NCBI RefSeq assembly: GCF_001653135.1
Contig: NZ_BDDS01000001.1
Location: 310,001 to 374,000 of the forward strand
Source of the DNA: Pseudoalteromonas neustonica
GTDB taxonomy: Bacteria > Pseudomonadota > Gammaproteobacteria > Enterobacterales > Alteromonadaceae
Direction: 5' to 3'
Length of the DNA: 64,000 bases
In this document: in pieces, positions 9,074 to 17,654 of the stretch
Position numbering within the stretch: the stretch's first letter is position 1
How the letters are laid out: each line of letters opens with the position of its first letter
Translations under genes and position numbers: made by a program
The notes under the pieces: generated by a model
What the model was told of the DNA's origin: nothing
Seen by the model: only the letters and a program-made list of their open reading frames with translations
Database searches by the model: none

Positions 9074-9079
9074 TATAAT
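9074..9079 (+). promoter_or_regulatory. Possible -10 element of the gcv operon promoter
   Basis: A perfect TATAAT lies 77 bases before the gcvT start. No good -35 is seen at 17 bases, so the promoter may depend on an activator. No glycine riboswitch-like fold was recognised in this leader. Confidence 0.4.
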
Positions 9080-9155
9080 CGCCGCCCATGTTATTCCCCC
9101 TCATTAAATTGAGGCCACGCCCAAAATTGGGTTTATTATAAAGTGAAGGAATATT

Positions 9156-10238
9156 ATGACTTCTAAAACTGTTTTACATGCAAAGCACCTTGAATCAAAC
9201 GCAAAAATGGTTGATTTTCACGGCTGGGAAATGCCTATCAACTATGGTTCACAAATCGAAGAGCACAACGCAGTGCGTACCGATGCAGGCATGTTTGACG
9301 TTTCACACATGACGATTGTTGATGTCAAAGGCGAACAAGCACAAGCATTTTTACGTAAACTAGTTGCCAACGATGTTGCCAAGTTAACAGTCCCTGGTAA
9401 GGCACTTTACACCGGTATGCTTAACGAGCAAGGTGGCGTAATTGACGATCTAATCATTTATTTCTTCTCAGACACTGATTACCGCCTAGTTGTTAACTCA
9501 GCGACTCGCGAAAAAGATTTAGCCCATATGGCTAAAGTTTCAGCTGATTTTGCCGTTGAAGTGACAGAGCGTCCAGAATTCGCAATGATTGCAGTACAAG
9601 GCCCAAATGCTAAAGCAAAAACAGCCACACTTTTAACCACGGAGCAACAAGCTGCCGTTGAAGGTATGAAGCCATTTTTTGGTGTGCAAGTAGGTGATTT
9701 ATTTATTGCCACAACAGGCTATACTGGCGAAGACGGTTACGAAATTGTAGTACCGAACGAACAAGCGGCTGATCTATGGCAACAACTGCTAGATGCAGGT
9801 GTTAAACCGGCAGGTCTTGGCGCACGTGACACACTACGTTTAGAAGCAGGTATGAACCTTTACGGCCTAGATATGGACGAAAGCGTTTCACCACTTGCAG
9901 CTAACATGGCGTGGACTATTGCGTGGGAACCTGAAGATCGTGACTTTATCGGTCGTGATGTATTAGTTCAGCAACGCGCAGAAAAAAGCACTGACAAACT
10001 AGTTGGCCTAGTGCTTGAAGAAAAAGGCGTATTGCGTAGCGGTTCTAAAGTAATTGTTGATGGTGGCGAAGGGGTTATTACCTCTGGTACTTTCTCACCT
10101 ACTCTTGGTTTTAGTGTTGCCCTTGCACGTGTACCACGTTCAACAGGCGAAACAGCCCAAGTAGAAATGCGTAAAAAATTAGTTAACGTAAAAGTAGTTA
10201 AACCAAGCTTTGTACGTAACGGTAAGTCAGTACTTTAA
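9156..10238 (+). CDS. gcvT: Aminomethyltransferase, T protein of the glycine cleavage system
   Basis: Transfers the methylene group from the aminomethyl-lipoyl arm of H protein to tetrahydrofolate, releasing ammonia, in the cytoplasm. 360 residues, the normal length. Motifs seen: [21 protein letters not shown] at the N terminus (split here: [10 protein letters not shown]), MFDVSHM (46-52), the Asp pair in GVIDDL (97-98), [23 protein letters not shown], and the C-terminal barrel with [15 protein letters not shown] sequence ([17 protein letters not shown]). GAAGGAATATTATG supplies the ribosome site. First gene of gcvT-gcvH-gcvP; a MITE-like repeat separates it from gcvH. Confidence 0.97.
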   Translation: MTSKTVLHAKHLESNAKMVDFHGWEMPINYGSQIEEHNAVRTDAGMFDVSHMTIVDVKGEQAQAFLRKLVANDVAKLTVPGKALYTGMLNEQGGVIDDLIIYFFSDTDYRLVVNSATREKDLAHMAKVSADFAVEVTERPEFAMIAVQGPNAKAKTATLLTTEQQAAVEGMKPFFGVQVGDLFIATTGYTGEDGYEIVVPNEQAADLWQQLLDAGVKPAGLGARDTLRLEAGMNLYGLDMDESVSPLAANMAWTIAWEPEDRDFIGRDVLVQQRAEKSTDKLVGLVLEEKGVLRSGSKVIVDGGEGVITSGTFSPTLGFSVALARVPRSTGETAQVEMRKKLVNVKVVKPSFVRNGKSVL

Positions 10239-10270
10239 AGTATAAATTAAAATTTGGTGTTATCACCCAA

Positions 10271-10436
10271 TAATACCAATCATGTTGAGTTATTAACCAC
10301 TTATAGCGACAGATAAATAGAGTGATAACAAGGCATTAATTTTGATATGTAGTTGTTCTACCTGATAAATTAATAACGCAGTTAGCGCTTTATTTAGACA
10401 GCTAGAATGGTTAAATATTTAAGTTGATTGGTATCA
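10271..10436. repeat. MITE-like element with inverted ends between gcvT and gcvH
   Basis: A 166-base non-coding stretch with inverted ends: TAATACCAATCA on the left and TTGATTGGTATCA on the right. It ends 10 bases before the first ATG near gcvH. The left end of the hybrid repeat at 34495 belongs to the same family (ATACCAATC followed by AAATATTT). Confidence 0.6.
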
Positions 10437-10455
10437 AAACCAAAGGATGAATAAA

Positions 10456-10845
10456 ATGAGCAATATCCCTAGCGAGTTAAAGTATGCCTCTTCACACGAG
10501 TGGGTTCGCAACGAAGGCGACGGTACTTTCACTGTAGGTATTTCTGAGCATGCACAAGAACTTCTTGGCGACATGGTATTTGTTGAACTACCAGAAGTGG
10601 GCGATGCAGTAGACGCTGGCGAAGATTGTGCAGTAGCAGAATCAGTAAAAGCAGCTTCAGACATCTATGCACCAATCAGTGGCGAAATCGTTGCAATCAA
10701 CGAAGACCTAGAAGATGCACCTGAAACTGTAAACAGTGATGCTTACGGCGACGGTTGGTTATTCCGCATTAAAGCATCTGACGAGTCTGAGCTAGAAAAC
10801 CTGCTTGACGCAGAAGGCTACGCACACTCGATCGACGAAGACTAA
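10456..10845 (+). CDS. gcvH: Lipoyl carrier H protein of the glycine cleavage system
   Basis: Carries the aminomethyl group on a lipoyl-lysine between P, T and L proteins. Start set at the second ATG (10456): AAAGGA at 10442-10447 is well spaced for it but touches the first ATG at 10447, and the result is 129 residues, the standard GcvH length, beginning [10 protein letters not shown]. The lipoylation site is Lys65 in [13 protein letters not shown]. The whole hammerhead fold is present. Its spacing from gcvT (217 bases) is enlarged by the inserted repeat. A strong hairpin terminator lies between it and gcvP, so gcvP transcription may be partial readthrough. Confidence 0.97.
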   Translation: MSNIPSELKYASSHEWVRNEGDGTFTVGISEHAQELLGDMVFVELPEVGDAVDAGEDCAVAESVKAASDIYAPISGEIVAINEDLEDAPETVNSDAYGDGWLFRIKASDESELENLLDAEGYAHSIDED

Positions 10846-10866
10846 TAATTAGTTTTATTCGATATT

Positions 10867-10902
10867 AAAAGCCCCGTTATACCAAATGCTAGCGGGGCTT
10901 TT
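10867..10902 (+). terminator. Intrinsic terminator or attenuator between gcvH and gcvP
   Basis: Stem AAAAGCCCCG / CGGGGCTTTT with a 16-base loop and T run. It is symmetrical enough to work on both strands, and sits inside the operon. Confidence 0.75.
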
Positions 10903-11020
10903 ATGATTTTACTGCTTACCTTCCATACAGTGTAAGTTATTAAATCAAAAGCTTTTAAGTTATTACTGGTCACCCATTAGTAGTAACCATTTATTTTTTG
11001 GATCATAGGAATCTGGACAA

Positions 11021-13912
11021 ATGTCAAACGCCACATCTCTTGAACAATTAGAGCAAACGCAAGATTTTATTCGCCGTCATATTGGGCCAAGCCCAGCACA
11101 AGTAAGCGATATGCTAAGTGCTCTTGGAGTATCGAGTGTTGAAGAGCTGATCGATCAAACTGTACCTGCAAGTATTCGTTTAGAGCAGGGCCTTACAGTG
11201 GGCGAAAGCCGCACTGAAGTTGAAACACTAAGCTACTTAAAGTCTGTAGCAAGCAAAAATAAAGTGTTCAAATCTTACATTGGTCAAGGTTACCACCCAA
11301 CTCATGTACCACACGTAATTTTACGTAACGTACTTGAGAACCCAGGTTGGTACACAGCGTACACTCCATATCAACCAGAGATTGCTCAAGGGCGTTTAGA
11401 GTCATTATTAAACTTCCAAACTATGACCCTAGACCTAACGGGTCTTGATTTAGCAAGTGCATCGTTGCTTGATGAATCAACGGCAGCCGCAGAGGCCATG
11501 GGCCTTGCAAAGCGTGTTTCTAAAGCTAAAAAAGCAAACGCATTTTTCATCGCAGATGACGTACACACACAAACAATCGACGTTGTTACTACACGTGCAG
11601 AGCAGTTTGGTTTTGAGATCATCGTAGGTAAAGCTGCCGACGCTGTGAACCACGAGATTTTTGGCGCGTTATTCCAGTATCCGTCAACGTCAGGTGAAAT
11701 TGTTGATATCACAGATTTAATCGCTGGCGTACAAAGCAAAAAAGCGATTGCCTGTGTTGCAGCCGACATAATGAGCTTATTACTACTAAAAGCACCGGGT
11801 AAACTGGGCGCAGACGTCGTACTTGGTTCAGCGCAGCGCTTTGGTGTACCAATGGGCTACGGCGGTCCTCACGCTGCATTTTTTGCAACGCGTGACGCGT
11901 ACAAACGTTCATTACCAGGTCGTATTATTGGTGTATCAAAAGACCGTTTAGGTAACGATGCGCTACGTATGGCAATGCAAACGCGCGAGCAACACATTCG
12001 CCGCGATAAAGCCAACTCAAACATTTGTACAGCGCAAGTATTACTTGCCAATATGGCAGCGTTTTATGCGGTGTACCACGGCCCACAAGGCTTAAAAACT
12101 ATCGCACAGCGTATTCATCGCTTTGCCGATATTTTAGCTGCAGGCCTACAAGCTAAAGGCGTAGCACTTAAGCACAGCACATGGTTTGATACCCTAACGG
12201 TTGTTAGTGATAACAAAGACGACGTAACAGCGCGCGCTGTAGCAAACGGCGTTAACTTTGCAACTAACCACGCTGGCGAGTACTCAATTGCAGTATCAGA
12301 AACCACAACCCGTGCAGATGTTGCTGAGCTTTTCGACATTATCCTAGGCGAAGGCCATGGTTTAAGTGTTGACGCAATTGCAGCCGACATCGAAGCGAAT
12401 GGCAGCGAGTCAATCCCTGCAAGCTTAGTACGCGATGACGAAATTTTAACGCACCCTAACTTCAATTCGTACCACAGCGAAACTGAAATGATGCGTTATA
12501 TTAAGCGTCTTGAAAGCAAAGATTTATCATTAAACCATTCAATGATCTCGTTAGGTTCATGCACCATGAAACTAAACGCGACTGCTGAGATGATCCCAGT
12601 TACATGGCCTGAGTTTGCTAACCTTCACCCATTCTGCCCGTTAGACCAAGCAGCAGGTTACCAAATCATGATCAACGAATTACATGATTGGTTGGTTAAC
12701 ATTACAGGTTACGATGCGGTATCACTGCAGCCAAACTCTGGCGCACAAGGTGAATACGCAGGTTTAATCGCGATTCGTAAATACCACGAGTCTCGTGGCG
12801 ATGCACACCGTAACATTTGTTTGATCCCAAGTTCAGCGCACGGTACTAACCCTGCATCTGCACAAATGGCAAGCATGAAAATCGTGGTTGTTGATTGTGA
12901 CAAAAACGGTAACGTTGATATGGCTGATCTTAAAGCGAAAGCCGAAGAAGTATCAGAAAACCTATCGTGCATCATGATCACATACCCGTCTACGCACGGT
13001 GTATACGAAGAAACAATCCGTGAAATTTGCGACATCGTGCACGAGCACGGCGGCCAAGTTTACATGGATGGCGCAAACATGAACGCCCAAGTAGGTGTTA
13101 CAAGCCCAGGCTTTATCGGCTCTGACGTATCGCACTTAAACCTACATAAAACGTTCTGTATTCCGCACGGCGGCGGCGGTCCAGGTGTTGGCCCAATCGG
13201 TGTTAAATCACACCTAGCTGAATTTATGCCTAACCATAGCGTAATTAACGTACCAGGTACTAAAATTGGTAACGGTGCAGTATCTGCAGCGCCATACGGC
13301 TCAGCGGCAATCTTACCTATCTCATGGGCTTATATCACCATGATGGGTAGCGAAGGCCTTAAACAAGCGACTGAAATGGCGATTGTAAGCGCTAACTACT
13401 TAACTCATGAGCTAAGCGCGCACTTCCCAATTTTATACCGTGGCCGCAACAACCGTGTTGCTCACGAATGTATTGTTGACTTACGTCCACTTAAAGAGCT
13501 TTCAGGCATCACTGAAATGGACGTAGCTAAGCGCTTACAAGATTACGGCTTCCATTCACCAACTATGTCGTTCCCAGTAGCGGGCACATTGATGATTGAG
13601 CCAACTGAGTCTGAGTCTAAAGTTGAGATCGACCGTTTCATCGAAGCGATGGTGTCAATCAAAGGCGAAATCGATAAAGTGATCTCTGGCGAATGGTCTA
13701 TCGAAAACAACCCGCTAGTGTTTGCACCGCACACACAAGGCGACGTACTTGGTAACGAGTGGGATCGTGCATACGACCGCTTCTACGCCGCATTCCCAGT
13801 ACCTGCAGTGGCAAAAAACAAATTCTGGCCTACAGTAACGCGTATCGATGACGTATACGGCGACCGTAACCTAGTGTGTTCATGCCCAGCGGTAGAGACA
13901 TACCGTGATTAA
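11021..13912 (+). CDS. gcvP: Glycine dehydrogenase (decarboxylating), P protein
   Basis: PLP enzyme that decarboxylates glycine and loads the aminomethyl group on GcvH. 963 residues, the one-chain (fused alpha-beta) form usual in gammaproteobacteria. Motifs: N-terminal [22 protein letters not shown], the glycine-rich loop region [36 protein letters not shown] at the start of the second half, and the PLP lysine Lys710 in [26 protein letters not shown] follows the ATG with a GGA(A)TCTGGACA upstream region. A terminator lies at 13958. Transcribed with gcvT and gcvH, or partly from a promoter in the 175-base gap. Confidence 0.97.
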   Translation: MSNATSLEQLEQTQDFIRRHIGPSPAQVSDMLSALGVSSVEELIDQTVPASIRLEQGLTVGESRTEVETLSYLKSVASKNKVFKSYIGQGYHPTHVPHVILRNVLENPGWYTAYTPYQPEIAQGRLESLLNFQTMTLDLTGLDLASASLLDESTAAAEAMGLAKRVSKAKKANAFFIADDVHTQTIDVVTTRAEQFGFEIIVGKAADAVNHEIFGALFQYPSTSGEIVDITDLIAGVQSKKAIACVAADIMSLLLLKAPGKLGADVVLGSAQRFGVPMGYGGPHAAFFATRDAYKRSLPGRIIGVSKDRLGNDALRMAMQTREQHIRRDKANSNICTAQVLLANMAAFYAVYHGPQGLKTIAQRIHRFADILAAGLQAKGVALKHSTWFDTLTVVSDNKDDVTARAVANGVNFATNHAGEYSIAVSETTTRADVAELFDIILGEGHGLSVDAIAADIEANGSESIPASLVRDDEILTHPNFNSYHSETEMMRYIKRLESKDLSLNHSMISLGSCTMKLNATAEMIPVTWPEFANLHPFCPLDQAAGYQIMINELHDWLVNITGYDAVSLQPNSGAQGEYAGLIAIRKYHESRGDAHRNICLIPSSAHGTNPASAQMASMKIVVVDCDKNGNVDMADLKAKAEEVSENLSCIMITYPSTHGVYEETIREICDIVHEHGGQVYMDGANMNAQVGVTSPGFIGSDVSHLNLHKTFCIPHGGGGPGVGPIGVKSHLAEFMPNHSVINVPGTKIGNGAVSAAPYGSAAILPISWAYITMMGSEGLKQATEMAIVSANYLTHELSAHFPILYRGRNNRVAHECIVDLRPLKELSGITEMDVAKRLQDYGFHSPTMSFPVAGTLMIEPTESESKVEIDRFIEAMVSIKGEIDKVISGEWSIENNPLVFAPHTQGDVLGNEWDRAYDRFYAAFPVPAVAKNKFWPTVTRIDDVYGDRNLVCSCPAVETYRD

Positions 13913-13957
13913 TAATTTTTAGAATTCCTATTAAAGATTGGGAATTTATAAAATTTT

Positions 13958-13989
13958 AAAAGCCGTTGCACAAGTGTAGCGGCTTTTTT
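13958..13989 (+). terminator. Terminator of the gcv operon
   Basis: Stem AAAAGCCG(TT) / CGGCTTTTTT closing a loop of about 14 bases, T run of six, about 45 bases after the gcvP stop. Confidence 0.75.
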
Positions 13990-14020
13990 GTGCGTGGTGA
14001 AAAACCATTTAAAATGCTTA

Positions 14021-14730
14021 TGTAGGTTGGGTTGAGTGAAACGAAACCCAACGATTCTCCAATATCATTACCAGCTCCCAAGCACGCAAATATGTATTGT
14101 TTGTAGGTCGCTCTTTAGGGCGATAAGTGAATTACACCACCGAGATCACAGAGGCGCTTCGCTGCACCGAGGTTAAATATTGTTGTAGGAGTCGAGCTTG
14201 CTGGCGCGTGGGTTTGTAGGTTGGGTAGAGTGCAACGAAAGCCAACGATTCTCAAATATTATTACCAGCTCTCAAGCACGTAAATATGGTTTGTTTGTAG
14301 GTCGCTCTTTAGGGCGAAAAAAGCGAGAAAATGAATTCACCACCGAGAGCACAGAGGCGCTTCGCGTTGCATCGAGGTTAAAGGCGGTTGTAGGAGTCGG
14401 CTTCAGCCACGAATGGTTGGTAGGTTGGGTAGAGTACAACGAAACCCAACGGGTTTGGTTTAAATCGTAGGTCGCTTTTTAGGGCGATAAGTGAATTGCA
14501 CCACGGAGTCCGCAGAGGCGCTACACGCTACACTGAGGCTAAATATTGTTGTAGGAGTCGGCTTCAGCCACGAATGGTTGGTAGGTTGGGTAGAGTACAA
14601 CGAAACCCAACGGGTTTGGTTTAAATCGTAGGTCGCCCTTTAGGGCGAAAAGTGAATTTCACCACAGAGAATTCAGAGGCGCTTCGCGCTGTACAGAGGT
14701 TCTGTAGGAGATGGCTTTAGCCACGAATGG
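14021..14730. repeat. Four composite REP-like units
   Basis: Direct copies begin at 14021, 14215, 14420 and 14581 and end near 14730. Each contains up to four modules in fixed order: a TGTAGGTTGGGT...ACCCAAC hairpin, a GTAGGTCGC-CTTTAGGGCG hairpin, a CACCACCGAG...AGAGGCGCTTCGCG...GAGGTT module, and a TGTAGGAGTCGGCTTCAGCCACGAATGG-like hairpin module (written here in part: GGCTTCAGCC). The short open frames across the block follow the repeat and are not genes. The last two modules recur at 17338-17433. Confidence 0.85.
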
Positions 14731-14775
14731 CTTAACACGAGTGATTGAGTTAATCACTGTAGGCGCGTGGGTTTG

Positions 14776-15107
14776 TAGGTTGGGCTTTAGCTCAAAAAGT
14801 TGTTTCACCTTAGCTGATGGTTTTTACTGCTAACTTGTTAATTTTTGTCGGGATAAATCCGCGACCTACATTAGAAACCTTATTCAAAGTTTTTTGCCAG
14901 ATTGCTGGCGGCAACCAAGGGGCGGCTGCCGCCGACCGCCCCTTGGAACCCCGCGGCACCCCGAGCATCACGCTTAATCCTTCAAAACACAATTGATGTG
15001 AACGTAAGCGCCGTGTAATCGCCATCCATGGCGAAGTCACGGCTTTCATTTCATCCATGAAATGAATTACTCATCAATTGCTTATTTTCAGGGCGTGATG
15101 ACGGGGA
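14776..15107. repeat. Composite structured repeat, copy A
   Basis: Starts with TGTAGGTTGGGCTTTAG and continues to GATAAATCCGCGACCTACA at 14871, then a GC-rich hairpin (CCAAGGGGCGG / CCGCCCCTTGG, 14915-14946), then a 140-base module (14959-15098). The 140-base module is a nested palindrome: outer GCATCACGC / GCGTGATG, then CAATTGATG / CATCAATTG, then GCCGTG / CACGGC, around CGCCATCCATGGCG. An almost identical 140-base module is at 16081-16220. No coding capacity is supported; a frame on the minus strand at 14810-15058 runs through these palindromes. Confidence 0.8.
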
Positions 15108-15260
15108 GGGTGTTAAGCGTGAAATTGGTGTTTGACTTAGGAAGTGTGAATTCAAGCCCACGGATTGTGGTCTAAGTCAGCTATGCATTTCTTAATTTTA
15201 GTATTTTATTATTGTTTCGAATTGGGTACTATTAACGCAAAATAATTAAAACTTTAAAAT

Positions 15261-15809
15261 ATGATGAGATCTCTAAAAAGTACAGTATTTGTTATTGCTA
15301 CGCTTCTTTTATCAGCATGTTCTATGATTCAAGAAAAACATATAGATGGACAGAGTATAAGTAATTCTGAAGGAATAGTTGTTACAAACTTAATTTCAAA
15401 TACAGATGAAGTTGGTAACATATTTGTTCCTCATTTAAAATATATAGCGGTTTACCAAGGGGAAAGTAATGATGCCGGTGTTTCAAAAAATGTAGAATTC
15501 ACACCTGATAAAAATGGCGATCATAATATTTTCAAACTTCCAGTTGGTCATTATAAATGGTGGCAAATAGTATTTGGTAACCACTACTTCCTACTGGATA
15601 GAAATGAAGGTTTTGAAGTTAAAGAAAATACAGTTACTTACATTGGTGATTTAAAAACTATCATAGACTATGGGTTTATGAGTATCAGCGCTGAAAATGA
15701 TGTTATTGATAAACAAGAAGAAATCACTAAGTTCTTGTTAAATAACTACCCCAAATTAATGAGTGAAAGCGTTTTCGAGAAAAAGTTAACTATACTGGAA
15801 TCTATTTAG
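15261..15809 (+). CDS. Small hypothetical lipoprotein
   Basis: 182 residues beginning with a lipoprotein signal peptide and lipobox (LLLSAC, Cys about 20), so a lipid-anchored envelope protein. The mature part has no motif I recognise; it is mixed beta-like sequence with KLPVGHYKWWQIVFGNHYF in the middle, reminiscent of proteins that hold a jelly-roll or Ig-like fold, but that is a guess. No strong ribosome site is visible; two adjacent ATG codons could start it. The gene is distinctly AT-rich compared with gcvP and is bracketed by two direct copies of the composite repeat (14776-15107 and 15844-16220), which suggests acquisition or movement. Confidence 0.6.
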   Translation: MMRSLKSTVFVIATLLLSACSMIQEKHIDGQSISNSEGIVVTNLISNTDEVGNIFVPHLKYIAVYQGESNDAGVSKNVEFTPDKNGDHNIFKLPVGHYKWWQIVFGNHYFLLDRNEGFEVKENTVTYIGDLKTIIDYGFMSISAENDVIDKQEEITKFLLNNYPKLMSESVFEKKLTILESI

Positions 15810-15843
15810 GCGTAAAATTTATTTCGCGCGTAATAACGTTTGT

Positions 15844-16220
15844 TGTAGGTCAGGCTTTAGCCTGAAAGTATTTTACAGGAGTGTATCGGGATAAATCCGC
15901 GACCTACATTAGAAACCTTATTCAAGGTTTATTCGCGCTGGCGACAGCCAAAGAGGGATCGGTTTTCAAATTGATTCTGCTGCAAGCAATTCATCCCTGA
16001 AGCTGGGTTCCTGTCAGCATCCATGCTTCCACTTCCTCGCGCTGCGAAACTTCGTTTCGGTCACTCGTCACCCAGCGGCGCCCCGAGCACCACGCTTAAT
16101 CCTTCAAAACACAATTGATGTGAACGTAAGCGCCGTGTAATCGCCATCCATGGCGAAGTCACGGCTTTCATTTCATCCATGAAATAAATTACTCATCAAT
16201 TGCTTATTTTCAGGGCGTGA
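15844..16220. repeat. Composite structured repeat, copy B
   Basis: Same layout as copy A: TGTAGGTCAGGCTTTAGCC, then GATAAATCCGCGACCTACATT and TAGAAACCTTATTCAAGGTTT-type sequence, a different internal segment (15930-16080), and the 140-base nested palindrome at 16081-16220 with only a few differences from 14959-15098. Its right end (GGGCGTGA) is joined directly to the left terminus of the RAYT element instead of continuing as in copy A. Confidence 0.8.
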
Positions 16221-16295
16221 AAACCAAAGGGGTCAAATCTTGACTTCAGACATCAATGAAAACCAAAGGGGTCAAATCTTGACTTCAGACATCAA
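16218..16295. repeat. Exact 39-bp tandem duplication at the left end of the RAYT element
   Basis: Two identical 39-base copies (16218-16256 and 16257-16295) each holding GGGGTCAAATCTTGACTTC. The reverse complement of this core (GAAGTCAAGATTTGACCC) is found once at 17297-17314, making it the left terminal inverted repeat of the transposase element, doubled. Confidence 0.9.
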
Positions 16296-17314
16296 AGGTC
16301 TAGATTTATAATTTACAGCTTATTGAGTGAATTGCTATGTCTAGGCCGCTGCGAATAGAGTATGAAAATGCGTTTTATCATGTAATGAATCGTGGAAGAG
16401 GGCGTGAAAATACCTTTTTAAACGATGACGACTTTAAGTATTTTTTATATTGCATTGAGCAAGCAAGCCTTCGCTTTAATATTGAAGTGCATTCATATTG
16501 TTTAATGACCAACCATTACCACCTACTAATCAAAACCCCCGATGCTAACTTAGGTAGAGCCATGAAGCATATTAATGGCCTTTATACTCAATACTTTAAT
16601 CGAACACATAACACAGATGGTGCGCTGTTTAGAGGGCGATATAAAGCGGTTTTGGTGGATGCTGATAACTACTTGTTGCATGTTAGTCGGTATATTCATC
16701 GTAATCCAATTGAAACGAGCACCCCGCTGGTAGATGACCTTGCTAAGTATCAATGGTCTAGCTATTCCGCTTTCATTAAAAGGGTAGCTGTGCCTAAATG
16801 GCTCGTTCGAGATTTTATATTTTCGCTCCAAGGCAAAAAGCGTAAATATGTAGCTTATAAGCAGTTTGTGGAGTTTGAAAACGGTGAAAAAATAAGCGCT
16901 TTTTATAATGCTAAAAAGTTATTGTCGGTTCTGGGCTGTGAGGACTTTATTGAAAATATAAATGACCATATCGCATCACCAAATAGTGAAAGTAAGCTTG
17001 TTGTTAAAAAGTACTCAGCAGATGATGTAATTGCTTACCTAGCTCAATACTTTAGTGTTGAAGTAGATGATATAGTAATGGTTAAAAAGGGGCGAAAAGA
17101 GAAAAACTTACCCCGTTGGTTTGCCATTAAATTGTGCCAAGACTTATCGGGATTAAATTTGCAGGCATTAGCAGGTATCTTTAATGTTCAGCATTATTCA
17201 GCTATATCCAAAACTGTCGGTAGGTTGAATGCATTAATGCTTGAAGATAAGAAGGTTAAATTACAATACGAAAAACTTCGAGATTGTTTGATGTGTGAAG
17301 TCAAGATTTGACCC
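16226..17314 (+). mobile_element. RAYT transposase element bounded by inverted termini
   Basis: Left terminus AAAGGGGTCAAATCTTGACT (16226 on, duplicated at 16265) and right terminus GAAGTCAAGATTTGACCC (17297-17314) are inverted over at least 18 bases. Between them lies a single gene. The right terminus overlaps the last codons and stop of that gene. No target-site duplication is obvious. Confidence 0.75.
16337..17311 (+). CDS. REP-associated tyrosine transposase (RAYT, Y1/IS200-like) with DnaA-like C-terminal domain
   Basis: 324 residues. N-terminal Y1 transposase domain (about 1-170): MSRPLRIEYENAFYHVMNRG start typical of RAYTs, the HUH motif NHYHLL (His60, His62), FRGRYKAVLVD, and the tyrosine helix NYLLHVSRYIHRNP (Tyr112/Tyr119, one of them the nucleophile). 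Residues about 235-305 resemble the DnaA domain IV helix-turn-helix (DDVIAYLAQYFSV, LAGIFNVQHYSAISKTVGRL). RAYTs cleave and mobilise single-stranded REP hairpins. Here the gene sits inside a dense block of hairpin repeats, which may be its substrates. The final codons lie in the right inverted terminus. A decayed relative of the 5' end is at 30771. Confidence 0.9.
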   Translation: MSRPLRIEYENAFYHVMNRGRGRENTFLNDDDFKYFLYCIEQASLRFNIEVHSYCLMTNHYHLLIKTPDANLGRAMKHINGLYTQYFNRTHNTDGALFRGRYKAVLVDADNYLLHVSRYIHRNPIETSTPLVDDLAKYQWSSYSAFIKRVAVPKWLVRDFIFSLQGKKRKYVAYKQFVEFENGEKISAFYNAKKLLSVLGCEDFIENINDHIASPNSESKLVVKKYSADDVIAYLAQYFSVEVDDIVMVKKGRKEKNLPRWFAIKLCQDLSGLNLQALAGIFNVQHYSAISKTVGRLNALMLEDKKVKLQYEKLRDCLMCEVKI

Positions 17315-17337
17315 TTTTCTTCTTTTCTTCTTTTTAG

Positions 17338-17565
17338 TGCGATAAGTGAACTTCACCACTGAGATTATAGAGGCGCTTCGCGCTGCACCGAGGTTAAATA
17401 TTGGTTGTAGGAGATGGCTTTAGCCACGAATGGTTTACACCAATGTTAGAGTTAACCACCGTAGGCGCTAAGCTTGCTGGCGCATGGGTTTGTAGGTTGG
17501 GCTTTAGCTGCGAATGTTTCTACCCGAGCATCACGTTATTACCTTCAAATCACAACTAATGTGGT
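17338..17565. repeat. Repeat fragments right of the RAYT element
   Basis: 17338-17433 matches the last two modules of the composite units at 14021-14730. Then TGTAGGTTGGGCTTTAGCTG follows at 17491, and 17523-17565 is a diverged left half of the 140-base palindrome (CCCGAGCATCACGTT). The remaining bases to 17654 show nothing further. Confidence 0.75.
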
Positions 17566-17654
17566 TTAAGGTTTGGTGCAATTGGAACCTGAATTCGGGT
17601 TATTAGAAATTTTACGTAATTTGTTGGGATTGAGTCCTGGTAAACGTAGACAGG

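Noticed and set aside
8970..9155. Glycine riboswitch before gcvT
   Set aside because: No paired aptamer-like folds or conserved cores were recognised; the leader is short and holds the upstream gene's terminator.
11386..11769. Several minus-strand open frames inside gcvP
   Set aside because: They are antisense shadows of a well-conserved gene.
14198..14470. Open frame of about 90 codons across the composite repeats
   Set aside because: It follows the repeat units, has no start context or family pattern, and repeats itself with the modules.
14021..14730. Possible CRISPR array
   Set aside because: Units are 160-205 bases of conserved modules, not spacers; hairpin families explain them.
14810..15058. 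Minus-strand open frame of 82 codons through the palindromic module
   Set aside because: It lies entirely in the structured repeat, whose duplicate at 16081-16220 does not carry the same frame.
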